A stretch of DNA of 64,000 nt, taken from positions 1 to 64,000 of the forward strand of contig AZLU01000011.1 in the NCBI GenBank assembly GCA_002224055.1, written 5' to 3'. Position 1 is the stretch's first letter. Each line of letters begins with the position of its first letter. The translations under genes and the position numbers were made by a program. Positions 1-13,361 of the stretch are shown in pieces. Below the pieces are notes generated by a model. The model saw nothing but the letters and a program-made list of their open reading frames with translations. It was not told the origin of the DNA and made no database searches. The DNA comes from Pezizomycotina sp. ARF18 (taxonomy: Eukaryota; Ascomycota).

Positions 1-3000
1 AATACTACTTAGAGGATTAGTACTAGCTCTTATAAAATATAAAAATTTCTAAAACTAAGGGCGATTAAAAGTATTAAAAGAGAATATTACGTCTAAAGCT
101 ATTTTAAGAAAGCTAATTATGAATAAAACTCTTGTAAACTCTAGCGTACTTTCCTATATAGGCTATATTATAATTAATAAAAATTATTAATAAAATTATT
201 TTAAATAATAAAATTAGTAATAAAACTCTATATATATATTTTTATATACTTACCTTAATTATTTTATTAATACGTCTATTACCTTTATAGACGATTACTT
301 TCCGTATATAGTAAACGCTTTAAATAACGTATAAGAGATATTAGTCCACTTTTACTATAAGATAAATATTAAAGATTTTTTATATAATATTTATAACGTA
401 TATAAGGGTATCCGCTATATATATCCGCTCCTTATTAAAGTTCAGAACTATATACTCCTTCTTATTACTAAATTATATTCTACCTATACTTATAATACTT
501 TCTATTAAAGGCGCGCTCTATTTATCGTTCTATTCCCCCTTTTAATAGCTTTAATAGTATAAGGAGTATAGCGTACTACCTATTTAGACTAGGCTATAGA
601 CTTTATTAAATATAGCCGTTTATCGTCATAGAGACGGTAATAATAAGCGAATATTTAAAATTATTATAAAATAAGTCGAAATAATATTAAGAATAGAACT
701 TTCGGTAATAAATAGATCGTTAAGCTATTAGTTAATCTATAAAAAATCGAATATCTTCTCGGAGGTTATAACCGAAGTTAACTCTTCTATAAAGGATCTT
801 TAACTAGAAGTTAGGGAAGATATACTAAATAAAATTAAGATATTAAAGAGATTAGAATAAAAAAAGGATAAATTATAGAATATTAATACTTTTTAATCTT
901 ATAAAGTTCTTTACGATATAATATATAATAAATTTTAGATATTACTACGTCCTAGTTTTATTATACTCGAGGTAAGTCCCTAATTTATTAATAATAATAT
1001 TATAGAACGTTAGCTTTCTTTTTATATTCTTTTTCTTTTCTTTTTTATATATAACTTAGATTAATAATAAAAAATTAGCTTAACTTAATAAGTTTAGTTA
1101 GATCATATTATAATTAAACTCGTTATAATAGAAGAATTATCTACTTAGCTTATACTATAAAACTTATTAATACTATACTTCGTAAGTTTTAAAGAATTAT
1201 TATACTAAGATATATATTAAGCCTAATCCTATAGATTTTCTTAAATTAATAGTATATCTATTTTCTAGTAATTCTTATTAGACGTAAAGTTATAAAAAAA
1301 TAAGTATTTTTTTATTTTACTCTTATTTTTCTTCTTTAATTCTATCTTTATACTACCGTATAAGTATTAATTATAAAAACGTTAATTCCTTTTTCGTCGA
1401 TAATATCTTACTTTAAACGATTTTACTATAGTATCTTACTCTTATATAATCTATACTAATACTTATATACGAGATATAGATATTAATAGCCTATCTTATA
1501 GAATAGTAGAAGCTAGTTAAGAAGATTTATCTATCTATTACTAAAGTAAAATAAACGAAGAAAGAAAGTGGTACTTTAATCGATACGTTAAGAAAATTAG
1601 AGGCTAGCTCGTAAATCCTAATCTAAAAGAGTTCGAATAATATTTTAAAAAAGGGGTTCTTTATATACGGTATTATTTATATAAGCTTATAATCCTTAAA
1701 GAACCTTTATAACTATTAGTATTATATTCTAGGAGTAGTATAGATCTAGTAACTAATAATATTCCAGTAGTTAATATCGGTAAAGAGCTCTTTAAAATAT
1801 TTCTTTCTTTTTATTTCTAACTAATAAAGCTATACTAAATAAACTTAAGTTAGACGACGATACTAGTACTTAGAAGAATTAGACCTTAAGGAGTTAATTT
1901 GGATACTAATAAGCTATTCTAATATAGCTAGATAAATTAGATATACTAGTATAATTAAAAGCTAATAAATATATTAAGTAATCTTATTTTATTTTATATT
2001 ATAAATTATAGAGTAGTTAAAAAAAGAAAATATTAATAAAGTCTAAGTTAATTTGGGTATATAGGTTTAGTAACGTCGTTTAAAACGTTTAAACGGTCTA
2101 TTCTATATCTAGTTAAAGTAAAAAAGAAATACTAGTATAAAATTAGAATATAATAAATATATCGAGTATCTTATTTTTTTATATTATAAATTATAGAGTA
2201 GTTAAAAAGAAAATATTAATAAAGTTTAAGTTAATTTAGGATATAGGTCTAGTAATATTAGTTTAGAAACGTCTAACGGTCTATCCTATATCTAGCTAAA
2301 AATAAAGAAAGAGATATTAGTATAAATTGAATATAATAATATATTAAGTAATCTTATTTTTTTATATTAAATTATAGAGGTAGTTAAAAAGAAAATATAA
2401 TAAAGTCTAAGTTATTTAGGTATATAGGTCTAATAAGTCGTTTAGAAACGTCTTAATAGTCTATCCTATATCTAGCTAGAGTAAAGAAGAGATACTAGTA
2501 AATTAGAATATAATAAATATATCGAGTAATCTTATTTTTTTTATATTATAAATTAAAAAGATAGCTAAAAAAACTTATAGATATTAAACTTACTCTAAGC
2601 TTTTTTAGATAGTATAAGTATCTTAAGCTAGTTTTACTAGAAAAATCTTAAGAACTTACTTTTTATTAAGTTCTTACCCTTTTTATCCGATCGCCTTCTA
2701 CCGCCTTATCTTCTTTAGGTTTAGCGTTATTATCCTCCTTTTTTTTTTCTTTTCCTCTTCTTTTTTTCTCTTTTTTTCTTTCCTTTTTTTTCCCTTTTCT
2801 TTCTTTTTTCTTCTCTATAGGTTCCTCCGTTCCGCTTTCCCTTCTCGTTTTCTCATTACTATTACTACCTAACGATTTAGTATTATTAGATATTTAAGTA
2901 TATTTTATTTTAGAGCTGCGCTATTAGCTCTAATCTCGTTAGAAGATCGCTATTTTACTAAGATACTTAATAATAAGTTAATATATTACTCTTAAAGCGG

Positions 3001-6000
3001 AAAGAGCGTATTTATTAAGAGGAGTAAAAACTCTAATATTTATAAAGTTAGTTACTTTAATATTTCTTTATCTAAGTAAATAAACCGTCTCTCTATTTTT
3101 TTTTTTACTACCGACTAGTCTAATCAGTCTTTAGAATTTATAATTATTATACTCTAGCCTAAAAGTCTACTTTCTTTTTAATTCTTACGGCGAGATTATA
3201 CTTAGTATCTTATTACTTTTACTAGCTCCGTAGGTTTTTTTTTTCTTAAGTAGAAAGCTTCTACTATCCTTTACTATATTATTTTTTAAGAGTACGTTCC
3301 GCTATAATATAGCGCGTTTTATACTAGTTTTACTTAGCCTTAATCTTATAATCTTTTACGTATTAAGGTATTCTTTATCCGTTAATTATGCTTTTTATTT
3401 TTTTAACGTCTTAGACTCTTTATTAGTAGAATTAATATATTAATATCGACTTATACTTAAGAAGTATAATTATTAGATACTACTAATAAAAAGAAAAATA
3501 AAATATCTTATTAATATCTATTTAATATATTAATTAATTTTTTATTTTTTATTCTTATAAATATAATTTAAAAGCTATATTACTTTTGCTTAAAGTACTT
3601 ATTAATAAAAACTAAGAGTATTCTAAAGATAACGAAAGCTCTAATAAAAAATATAAGCGATTTATAAAGAGAAGAGATAAAATTCTAAAATTTATCGAAG
3701 TATTACTTATTATTAATTATAATATCGTAAAAAGTAATAAAAAGTAAAAAAGAAAAAAAGGAGAAAGAAGTAAAAATAATTAAATAAGTAAGAAGATAAT
3801 ATAATTAAAGGCTTATATTATAACTTTAAATTATTATAATAATCTCTTTTAATATATTTTAGTACTATATTTCGTTTAATTAGAATTACGTTTATTATTT
3901 TTATATATTACTTTATTATATTACCCTTTTAAGCTTTTCGCCTTACTCTATAAAAAGAGGTTCTAATATAAAAAAAAAAATATAAATAGATTTATTTTTA
4001 TCTTAAACGTACCTTTCCGCCTATCTTATTATAAATAGCTTTTTTTCTCGATTTATATTAGTTTATTTATTAGTTTTCTTTTATACGGAACTTATTATTT
4101 AATATAGGCTTTTTAAATAGGATTTTTTCTTTTTTCTTTTTTACTTATTAATAAATTAAATTTTTTTTTCTTATATTCTCTTATTTAATACTAAGATATA
4201 TATATAAGTTTTATATTTATTTTTAATAAATAGAATACTTATAGCTATAAAAACGTAAATAAATAACGTAGTAGAAGCTAATTTCTCGATATATAATCCT
4301 TTTATCGCGATATTACGATATTCGCTAAGTAATCTTAAGGTTTAATATAAATTAGGCGGTAGTAGCGATCTAGGCGTATTATAAGTATAACTTAATAAAT
4401 TCTTTTACTTTTTATTTAAATTTAAGATTTTTCCTATAGTTTATAGTTTACTAACTCTTTTACTAGATTAGATTAAATATAAATAAAAAAATCTTTTTAT
4501 TAATAGAATTATATAACTTACGTATTTTAAGTAAAATAGCTCGTTTAAAATATTTTAAATATCTTTAATAAATATGCTATTAATACGTATAAAGCTTTAA
4601 ACGGCTTTAATAAACTAGCGTATTTTCGCGATCTAAATAGCTCTTATAAATAGATCTCTATAAAGCTCTTAAATAGCTTTTAGAGAAGACCTTTTATAAT
4701 ATAATAATATAATATAGATATTTAGTATTTTTATTTTAAAGAGGATTTTATAGAATATTACTTTATTACGATAGAATTAATTAGATCTATTATAATTTCC
4801 TAGTTTATTAAATTTAATAACTTAGAGTATTTCTATCGTAATATTTAAACTTTAATATAAGTAAAATCTACTCTTAAAAAATTCTAAGGGCTTTAAAATC
4901 TCTAAAACTCTCTAAACCTCTCGGTTAGACTAATAAGATGTTTAATTTCTTAATAATTATACTATAATAAACTATATCTTAGCGGACGACTTAGTATTTA
5001 CGGAGGCCAAAATAGCTAATCCGTAGCTTTTACCGCGAGTTTAATAAATAGTAATTTTAGATCCTATAAAGATTATAGTATTTTTTAAATAATAATAGAT
5101 ATTCTTAAATAGGATATATCTAAGTTTACCGACTTTATTATATTTTAAAGTCTGGTAGCTCTTAACGCGCGGTTTAGAAGTACTATCGAGATAGCGCTCT
5201 TACCGTAGCTGAAACCGCCTAAATTAAAGAATTTCTTTAAGGTTTATTGAGGGATAGGAGTACTATAGGTTCTACGGAATAGTTAATTTTCTTATAGATA
5301 ATCTTGAGATATTAGCTAGAAAGTAACCCGCGGTTAAACGTCTATATAATCGAACTTTAGCGGTGGTAGATTAATGGAACTAGCTTACTTTAGAGGAACG
5401 GGAAGTATTTCTCTAGCGGTATAGGGCTATAGAATACCCTAGTTATATTTTATCGGGATTAGAAATAAGGGACTTTTATTTAAGACTAGAATATTAAAGT
5501 ATTAAGCTTTAAGGGATCTTTAGGTAGATATATAAGAGAGAGAATATAGTTAATCTTTAAAGAGGAGGAAATATTAGACTTAAATTTAATCTTTACTTAG
5601 GCGTAGTATTTTATAATAAAGAAGAGGAGAAAATTAAGTAGCTAATAAGGTAGATAGGTATTTTTAAGGAGAAGTAAGATTAGATTATTAAATAGTATAT
5701 ACGTAAGCTTTACCTTTTAATAACCGCAGAGTATATTTACTTTAAGCTAAATTTACTTAGTTTAGAGATTAGTATACCGATTAGAAGGTAGATATAGCGT
5801 ATCTTATATATATAGGTAGGTTTTATATAAAGAAAGAACCGCGGTTAAAGAGTAGTATAAATAGTAGGTACTATTAAAGGCCGCCGCGAAAAAGACTAAG
5901 AAGCCGAAGGGTACGAAACCGTCGAAGAAGGGTATAAAGCCGTTAAAACGGCCTAAAGATCTCTAAGAGCGGTGTCTTTAAGGTTAAGTACATAAAAAAA

Positions 6001-6764
6001 GAAAGTACGTTATACTCTTTAATATATAGAGTTTTCCTTTTTTTTATATTTAAAAAATATAAATTAGCTAATTTTATATCTTACTTATTTTTATTTTTAA
6101 AGTAAAGCGATTAGAGAGATTAAAAAGCTATAAAAGACTATAAATCTCTTAATTCTTAGAGAGCTAATATAAAGGCTAATTCGCGAAATAGGTTAAGAGG
6201 AGTATAAGGTTTATAATAATATATATTAGAACGCGGACTTTATAAGGAACCCTCGCTAGACGAAGGCCGCTTTAGATATAGTTTAGGAAGCCGCCGAGGT
6301 ATTTAATTATATAATATTTTAAAGGAGCTATATTAATAATAGTTTACGCGTATCGTTAGATATATATTATTAGATTTATAGAATTATCGGACTATTATAA
6401 GGCTCCGTAATCTAGACTTTTTATAGAAGCTTAACGATATAAAGAATAGGATTACGGGGAGGATTAGGCGCTAATAAGGTAATACTTTTATTTTAGAGGT
6501 TTTATAACTTTTAAGTATATAGTTTAAAATTTAAATTTATAATATATATACTATATATTAAAATAAGATAGTAGTAAAGTACTAATATAAAAAGTAAAAT
6601 AGCTTAGTAATATATCTAATAAATATTTATATAAAAGGAGCGGTATAAAAAGCTCTTTATATATCTAAAAATTATCTAAAAATTATAAGATCTCTTAAAA
6701 TATATTATAAAAAAGTTAAAAATATTCGATATGTTTATTTATTTTTTATATATAAAAAGGTCTT
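1..6764. repeat. AT-rich RIP-mutated repeat block, unidentified eroded elements
   Basis: Composition is extremely AT-rich on both strands. CpA and TpG are nearly absent while TpA is in large excess, the known signature of fungal repeat-induced point mutation. No open frame of useful length survives. A plus-strand stretch at about 5,300-5,990 and another at 6,100-6,480 keep some coding-like periodicity (lysine-rich end near 5,880-5,960), so they are probably former genes of repeats. I could not assign them to a family, and they may or may not belong to the Copia fossil downstream. Poly-pyrimidine (about 2,730-2,815) and poly-purine (about 3,720-3,780) tracts are also present. Confidence 0.85.
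1941..2572. repeat. Tandem repeat, about 178-188 bp unit, 3.3 copies
   Basis: Copies begin near 1,973, 2,161, 2,343 and 2,521, giving units of about 188, 182 and 178 bp. The last copy breaks off after about 50 bp. Each unit carries the same order of landmarks: a TATTTTTTATATTATAAATT-like stretch, AAGAAAATATTAATAAAGT, ATATAGGTCTAGTAA, GTTTAGAAACGTC and CTATCCTATATCTAGCTA. Copies differ by transitions and small indels, as expected of RIP acting on a local repeat. The function is unknown. It could be a subrepeat of an LTR or untranslated leader. Confidence 0.8.
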
Positions 6765-6891
6765 AGCGAGAATTCGCGTCGCGCTCTGGGACGGGCCAGT
6801 CGGCGCGGCGGGCTAACAAAAGTGGCACCGGGAACCCGGCGGGCCAACAAGAGGGTCCCCAAATCGTCCCGTCTGGCGCGAGATCGAACAC
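6765..6891. other. GC-rich island inside the RIP block
   Basis: About 125 bp with normal or high GC sits between AT-rich flanks. Unlike its surroundings it keeps several CpA dinucleotides (in AACAAAAG, GGCACC and CCAACAAG). It contains an imperfect direct repeat, GGCGGGCTAACAAAAGTGG (6,808-) and GGCGGGCCAACAAGAGGGT (6,838-), and the hairpin CCGGGAACCCGG. It has no open frame worth naming. It either entered after RIP or was too short or too unique to be recognised by RIP. Confidence 0.75.
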
Positions 6892-6899
6892 TAGATAAT

Positions 6900-9320
6900 A
6901 TTATTAAAAAATATATTTATAGGCCTAGAGGCTTATAATATTTATTAAGTCTAAGATTTTACTATTTATAAAGTATTAATCTATAGAGATATTTAGATTT
7001 TAATTAAATTAATCTTTAAAGTACGTAACTTTATAGAAGATAATAAAGATCTTTTAAGTATGTTAAAGATACCTTAGAATAGGTTTAGTCTAAGGATAAA
7101 ATAGTAACGGTGTTAAATTATAATTAAAACTTAATTTCTAATTATTAATTAAATATTTATAAGATAATTACGCTAGAATAGCCCGAGGATAAGAATAAAG
7201 ATCTTAATAACGCTAGTCTATAGCTAAGATTTAAAAATACTTACTCTTATAGAGGAAGTTATATAGATACTATAAGATAGATCTATAACAATTAACTAAA
7301 GATAATAGGCGTATTTTTAGAATTATTAAAGATAAGATCTAGTAGTTAAACTAAAAAGATACTTTATAGGCTAGGATACGTTAGTAAAGATCTAATAACT
7401 ATACGCCTTAGAGAAAAGTCTATAAAGAATTAATAGTATATATTAATAAACTAGAGCTATTTATCTATAAAGAGGCTATAAGCTCTATAAACTATAAAGG
7501 ATAGCGTATATTAATAGATTAAAAACTATCCTTAATTAAAGAATAAGATGTATAAACCTATAGATTTTAAGATCTTCTCCTAAAAGATAATATCGTTAAT
7601 AGTAAATAGATATTTAAATATAAACGCGATACTATTAGTCGGATTATAATACTTAAGTCGAGACTAGTCGCTCGAGGCTTTATATAAAAGTAAGGGATTA
7701 ATTATAATAAAATATACGTACCGGTAACTAAGATATTAATAGTAAGGCTATTCTTTATACTAGTAGCCTAGCTTAATCTTAAATATAAGTAGATAGATAT
7801 AATAACGGCCTTCTTCGTACCTAAACTAAAATAAAGAATTATTATTAGGCCTCTAAAAGAGAATAAAATTAATAGATTAGTTTAATTAATAAAGACTTTA
7901 TACGGCCTAAAATAATTATCTTAAAAATAGTATAAAGAACTTATCTTAGTTTTTAAATTATTAAAATTTAAAGTTTATCGGCTTAATAATAGTTTATTTA
8001 TTAATAAGGATCGTCGGCTAATAATAATTATCTACGTTAATAATCTATTAATAGCTAGATCTAATAAATATAAAGTTAAAATACTTAAGTAAGATCTTAG
8101 TTTATACTTTAAGATAAAGGATATAGGGCTAATAGTTTATTTCTTAAGTATATAGGTAGAATAATTAGGTTTAGAAATTAACGTCGCCTAGTATTATATT
8201 AGTCTATATATATATAATCGCTTTTAAGAGATTTAGGCTCGAGGATACTCTTAGAATTAATATTTTTATAAAAAGGGGAGGTATTCCTTAAATAGAGGAT
8301 TAAAATATATACTAGTAGTATAGTATCGATAGATAGTAGAAAGTTTAATCTATATTCTATTTATTAGGCTAATTGATACCTTTATTATCTCGATATTAGG
8401 GTAATACGTTAGCGAAGTAAACTAAACTTATAAGAAAGTAGTAAGAAGAATACTATAATATTAAGAAGGATTTCTTAATCGTATATTTACGTACTATATT
8501 TATAAGATAGAGGATAAGATACTAGATCTATATATCTACGTAGATACTAATTAGACTAGATATAAGCTTATTTATAGATCTATTATTAGCTACGTAGTAA
8601 CGTTTAATAGAATAGCTATCTTATATTATTTAAAAAAGTAATATATTATAGTTACTAGTAGTACTAAGGTAGAATATATAGCTATAGGAGAGGCTTTACG
8701 GGAAGCTCTCTAGGTACTTTAAATACTAAAGGATATATAGCGAGCCTTTAAGTTTAAGGCTCCTAATAGTATTAAATATATATAGATAATTAAAGTACTA
8801 TTAGTATTATAAAGGATCCTAAATACTATAGTAGAACTAAGTATATTAATATATAATATTACTTTATAAGGGAACTAGTTCGAGAAAGAACTATCGAGCC
8901 TCGATATATAAGATTAGAGGATAATATCGCGGATATACTTACTAAACCGCTTATAAAGATATCTTACGATAGCGCTATAAAGGCTATAGGTATAAGAAGA
9001 TAAGATAAAGATTATTAATATTATTAATAAGGGGAAGTGCTAGCTATTAGGTATACTAAAAAGGTATAATAAATCTATAGGTATCGAAGTAATACTTATA
9101 TAGCTAAAGAATAAGGAACTTTAGCTAGAGATATTAAGATCTTAGCTGTAGATATTAAGAAGATTACGACGATAAGGCTCTATGAGCCGTCGAGGTAGAC
9201 TATATATATTATATTAAGATTATAGTATTATCAGTTTATTATATATAGTATCGTATATTCCCTCAGTTAGTCTAGTTAGTTCTATAGTTAAATCTACAAG
9301 TTCGATCCCATCCTACATTA
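6900..9320 (+). mobile_element. Fossil Ty1/Copia LTR retrotransposon, 3' part
   Basis: The plus strand still shows the order of a Ty1/Copia pol gene: an integrase C-terminal linker at about 6,930-7,060, reverse transcriptase from about 7,450 to 8,300 (including the YVDD-type active-site region near 8,030), and RNase H at about 8,530-8,960. These are followed by a polypurine tract (AATAAGGGGAAG at 9,026-9,037) and a 3' LTR beginning TGCTAGC at 9,038. The LTR end near 9,310-9,320 is approximate. No matching 5' LTR was found, so the element is probably truncated on the left. It is a dead fossil with many dozens of breaks, mostly RIP-type transitions. It is old relative to the last RIP-active generation, and its age cannot be estimated without a sister LTR. 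Confidence 0.85.
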
Positions 9321-9654
9321 TTAGATATCATACCATACATCTGCGCCAGCAGGTACTGTTCAAATAACATAACCATTCCCTAATACCACTCCTTCACCAC
9401 CTGCCATATTTTCTATTGGATCAGGACTACCTAGGACCATTCTATCCCAAAGATTTGTGAATGGCAGTGACTGAGACATACAGCAAAGGCTGTTTTACAT
9501 CAGACGAAGAAATTCGTAATCGATACAATCCCCAGCGCGCAAATTTACTTTTCATCCTTCAATTAGCTCCTTGCTGATTATAACGACACCAAACAAGATC
9601 ATTCAACGAAACTTTACCTGCTTAGGTATTACAGGACTCCACCCAAAGTAGCAT

Positions 9655-11360
9655 CTATATAGCTTTCCCAAACGACATGATAGGCTCGGACTTAGCTGGC
9701 TGCGTCGTGGATTCATTCGTGTCTGTAGTTTTCGCCGTGAAGTTCGACTTCACCGAAGACACGTTCGGTGAAGCGTTCGTTGTAGTAAACAAGTAGTCAC
9801 GAAGCCCCATCCTCCTCCTCTTTGGAGGAGTAGCAAGCCCCTTCTCGCCGTCGGCCTCATTGTCTGCAACAACGGCAGCCGCTAGGGCGGCTTCGGCGAT
9901 AGCGGCGTCGCGCTTCTTTCGTAGGCTCCAATCAAGGATTGCCTTCATTGCGGGAATGCAGGAGATGACTATGGAGCACACCAATTCAATACTAAGAAAT
10001 GAGCTTTAGTCTATCGCCGCCAAATTATCGAGGACATCAAGAACTATCCACTTACAGCGACCACACGAGAGTTTCGTTGCCAACGTAAATGAAGTCCGGG
10101 CTTCGGATCCATGCGCACATCGTAATAATGCGTTCGATGCTGGTAATACAATGCTAGATAAGAATATTAGCAAATGCCTAATCATAAAGACATAGACTTC
10201 ACCACAGGCGAAGACTTACAATCCGCCGAATGCGAAGATGCCAATGACGACGATCTTTTCTCGCAGCTTCAGGTTCAGGCGTAGAACCGGTGGTATAGGT
10301 AGCAGCCTAGATCGATTTTAAACAATTTTCAGTTGGCCCCGTGTGATTAGTCGCCTCATAAACAATTCAGGCTATTGAAATTGAATTTTCCCTTCTGTTT
10401 CTCTCTCTTTTATCTTCCTGTTCTTCTTCCCTCTTTCATGGGGATGAAGCTTACAGTATCACGAAATCCGTGAATATATAGATGCTGCCCAGAATGTAAA
10501 CACCTTGACTTTGTCGTAGCATTTGGCTATTTTGTAATGGTCCCAGTAGTTCACCGGAATACATTGACACGCGATGGATGCGGGAGCGGCAATTCCGTAG
10601 GCGCAGATGAAAATGCCAACCGCGATACAACATTTGCGATACACCTTGTCCGGCGTGAGAGAGTAATAGAAGAGCAGAAATGTCAACTTGGTAAAGGTGT
10701 GGCAGGTGACGAAGACGAGCTCCCCGGACATGGTTAACTGGAAGGTTGGAATTTAGTATAACATATACCCTCATATAGGCTCTATTTACTTGGGGGAGAA
10801 GATTTACCACGCTATAGAGCTTTATTTCGTCTGAGAGGGTATTTCGTCTCTGTTAGCTTCGAAATCTTCGAATTCCGGGCAAGTTGAAGGTTTGCGGGAC
10901 ATGACGTGTTGTTTGGTATACCTAGAGTCGCGTCCCAAATATGAGTTCCAGCGGCTGCAATACTATCCACTAAAGATGGCGAGTTAGTATGAAAAAAATT
11001 ACATTCAAACAAAAGTCAAAGAGAGCAGATAGGTTTAGGGGGCCATCGGCGGTAACACCCTACCTGTTATCCAGTGCGCCATTGTGACAAGATACAAAAG
11101 CTGTCCGCCGCATCAACCGTATTTAGAACATGTTTTGTTGTTAGGATCACCCAAATAGAAAAGAAATGAAACTGAGAGGGGAGGAGGAACGGCGAACCAG
11201 CGCAATAAAACACATCCAATCTTCTATCCTTATCTTCCCCGTAAAATACTTTCTCGCAAGAAGCGCATTACGACAGCTAGAACTGCAAATATCGACATGA
11301 TAACGTAATGCACTGTTGTCTGCCGTCCATTTGTATCGTGTGGTAGTGTCGGGAGTGTTG
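9655..11360 (-). CDS. Pth11-like fungal rhodopsin-domain membrane protein (frame broken here)
   Basis: This belongs to the seven-helix fungal rhodopsin-type family (Pth11-like), plasma-membrane proteins of which some sense surfaces or act as G-protein-linked receptors. Pieces appear in the family order: helix 1 (YVIMSIFAVLAVVMRFL, near 11,300), the HIWD motif (near 10,945), helix 3 (CHTFTKLTFLLFYYSL, near 10,700), helix 4, TDFVILLLPIPPVLRLNLKL (10,480 to 10,300), CITSIERIITM (near 10,130), and helix 7 (CSIVISCIPAMKAILDWSL, near 9,960). A hydrophilic tail ends SFGKAI at 9,655. Introns with good GT/AG ends lie at about 9,989-10,052 and 10,155-10,218. The frame slips by one base near 10,500 and again near 11,320, and no clean start ATG is seen. 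It is either a pseudogene or an intact gene with assembly base losses. Confidence 0.75.
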
Positions 11361-12743
11361 CATTTTAAAGTTTGGAGCTCTTCACGGGATCGCTAATACC
11401 CGCTTTTGAAAACGCGGGGCCGAGGAGTGAGGTTATTTCGGTCTTCGTTTTGGTCGCAAGGAGGCGACGACGACCTGCGTCATCGTGAGGTTGTTGAGGT
11501 GGTTCTCCTCACCTGCTGTGATTTGCACCAAGAAGCCGAGGGTAGCCGCCTCCGTGGCTGATAGCGTTGCAAGTCGAGTTCGCCATATTTTTATTTGTTC
11601 GCGCGCCGTTAATTCCGACGAAAGTCGTGAAGAAATTGCTTGTTATTTTCGAAAGATGGAATCGTGGAAGATGGAATCCACTAGCTATATATTTACCCCA
11701 CAACTTCAGAAAACATCAAAAAAAGAAAACCACTCTCCGCTACCCCGTATTCCATCTTGTGTTTGCTGGGCCGTCCCAGCTGAAGAAACACCACTTATGA
11801 AATCTTGCATTCCGCAATCTCGAGGTAAAAGGGGGATGTGGCAAAGAATACGAGAAATAAACTTCACCAGGTTTCCGCGTAGGACGGTTCAGGATTAGAG
11901 TACGAGTTGATTACTAGTAATAGGCTCATAGCAAACCCCGAGATGGGAAACAGGTATAGGATTTCGTGAACTCGCTTAGTTCAGCTTCCGACTAATCACG
12001 CGAAGTTAGTCCAATCGTTGACAGTTAATCTTATCACCTCAATTAATTTTATTCTTTTACTGTATGTTATAAATATGTATTTCTTCGAATCCACAGTGTG
12101 GAAAATAGGAAACAACTTAAAGATCGTTTGTTTGTTGAACTGTGGTCTCCTCGCACTCTCTTAGTCCCTCCTCATTCAACGGTCTCTTGAACCCCATCTC
12201 CTTGGATAAGGCTAGCTGCCTGCCATTCTCTTCCTTTTGTTCACTAACCTCCATGATTGTTTTTTGATTTCCCTCAAAGTTCGTGAGGTTTTCCGCGAGC
12301 GCACGACGGCTCTGGATGCGCTTTTGCAGGTATTCAGGGATAATCTAGTCCCCGCTTGGGATATCAAGGTGGGCGAAGAAAGGATTGTCAAGCTCTACAA
12401 GAATCACTCAGTCGATTCTCGGGATTTCTATCCTCAAAGTGCAGGTTTGCTTTCCGTCGGTTGTCTTTCTTTGGTTGCTGGAAATTCGGTTATTGAAAAT
12501 TTGGTTCTTATTACGGTTGCGTGATCCATTTAGCTATTTAACAGGGAGAATTTTCTCCTACACGCACTCCGTACTTCATTTAATTTTTTATAAACAAGAA
12601 ACTTCCTTGGATTTTAAGCCCGTACATGCTTTTCTTCACACTTCTTTAGCATAATCTTTTTACAAGACATATAGATGAAGGAAGTCTTTATCCACCGAAA
12701 CTCCAACCCTACCCTTCATCTCAGCCTTGCGCTCCTTAACCCT
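11361..12743. other. Intergenic, one weak exon-like stretch
   Basis: Nothing was recognised over most of this interval. A plus-strand frame at about 12,255-12,450 encodes a plausible charged segment (VREVFRERTTALDALLQ, then VGEERIVKLYKNHSVDSRDF). It could be an exon or gene fragment, but no start, family or partner exon could be found. Confidence 0.4.
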
Positions 12744-13361
12744 CTAGCGAATAGGTTTGCCCTTACAATAGTCCTTTAAGTATCTCAGCAAAGATTGGAC
12801 GTTAGCGTATTGAAGCATCCACACATCTACTAATGTCATCTTCATTGCATTGAGGACAATGTCTTCCACCGTGATCGCTCTTCCGGGAGATTCTATCAGT
12901 TCTATGGGTGTATACCTATGCTGAACGTGATGGAAGATCTTAGGTGCGGCCGGGGACGTCGTGTTCTCTTTCAAAACCCCAAGCAGATTTTTGAGCCTAG
13001 TCGGTGCCGTCGGATTATCTGCATGATGACACAGATTCAACTGCTTTCCGGGCTTGTTAATCCAGAAGGTACAATTTTCGCAGTTTTTCTTGCGAAGCTG
13101 TATTTTGCCGATGGAGAGTGCAGGCGCGGTGGTGTCATCGATCATATCGAATACGGGATAGAATTGAACGGGTTGAGTGTTCTCCGCGTTGGAAGCGAGA
13201 GATACGGTGTTGCGGAGGAGCTTTTTGTCCAGCGCGGTTGCTTTCATCATACCGGTGCCTCTTAGCAAGCTATTGAAGCGCTTGCAGACGCGGCTAACGT
13301 TGACTTTGACGTCGATGCAAGAGACCTCCCCAAATATTTACAGCCATAACTCGTTTGGAAG
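12744..13361 (-). pseudogene. F-box protein, family A copy 1
   Basis: The product would be an F-box adaptor of an SCF ubiquitin ligase. The F-box starts at LPNELWL (about 13,361) and continues through IFGEVSCIDVKVNVSRVCKRF. After it come the family A marks: a YPVFDMI segment (family form HPAFxxL), SPAAPKIFHH, and ITVEDIVLNAM, ending about 205 codons after the F-box start. An in-frame TAA at 13,338-13,340 interrupts the F-box where a CAA glutamine codon is expected, a C-to-T change of the RIP type. Downstream of it the frame is open for about 200 codons. Closest relatives in the window are at 21,088, 22,000 and 22,585. Confidence 0.7.

Noticed and set aside
1-6764. Attempt to name a second transposon from coding-like stretches
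   Set aside because: RIP has erased too much. No transposase, gag or helicase motif could be fixed, and no terminal repeats were found.
11485-11898. Plus-strand frame of 137 codons
   Set aside because: No domain and no hydrophobic pattern, and its start lies on DNA that could belong to the leader of the Pth11-like gene on the other strand.
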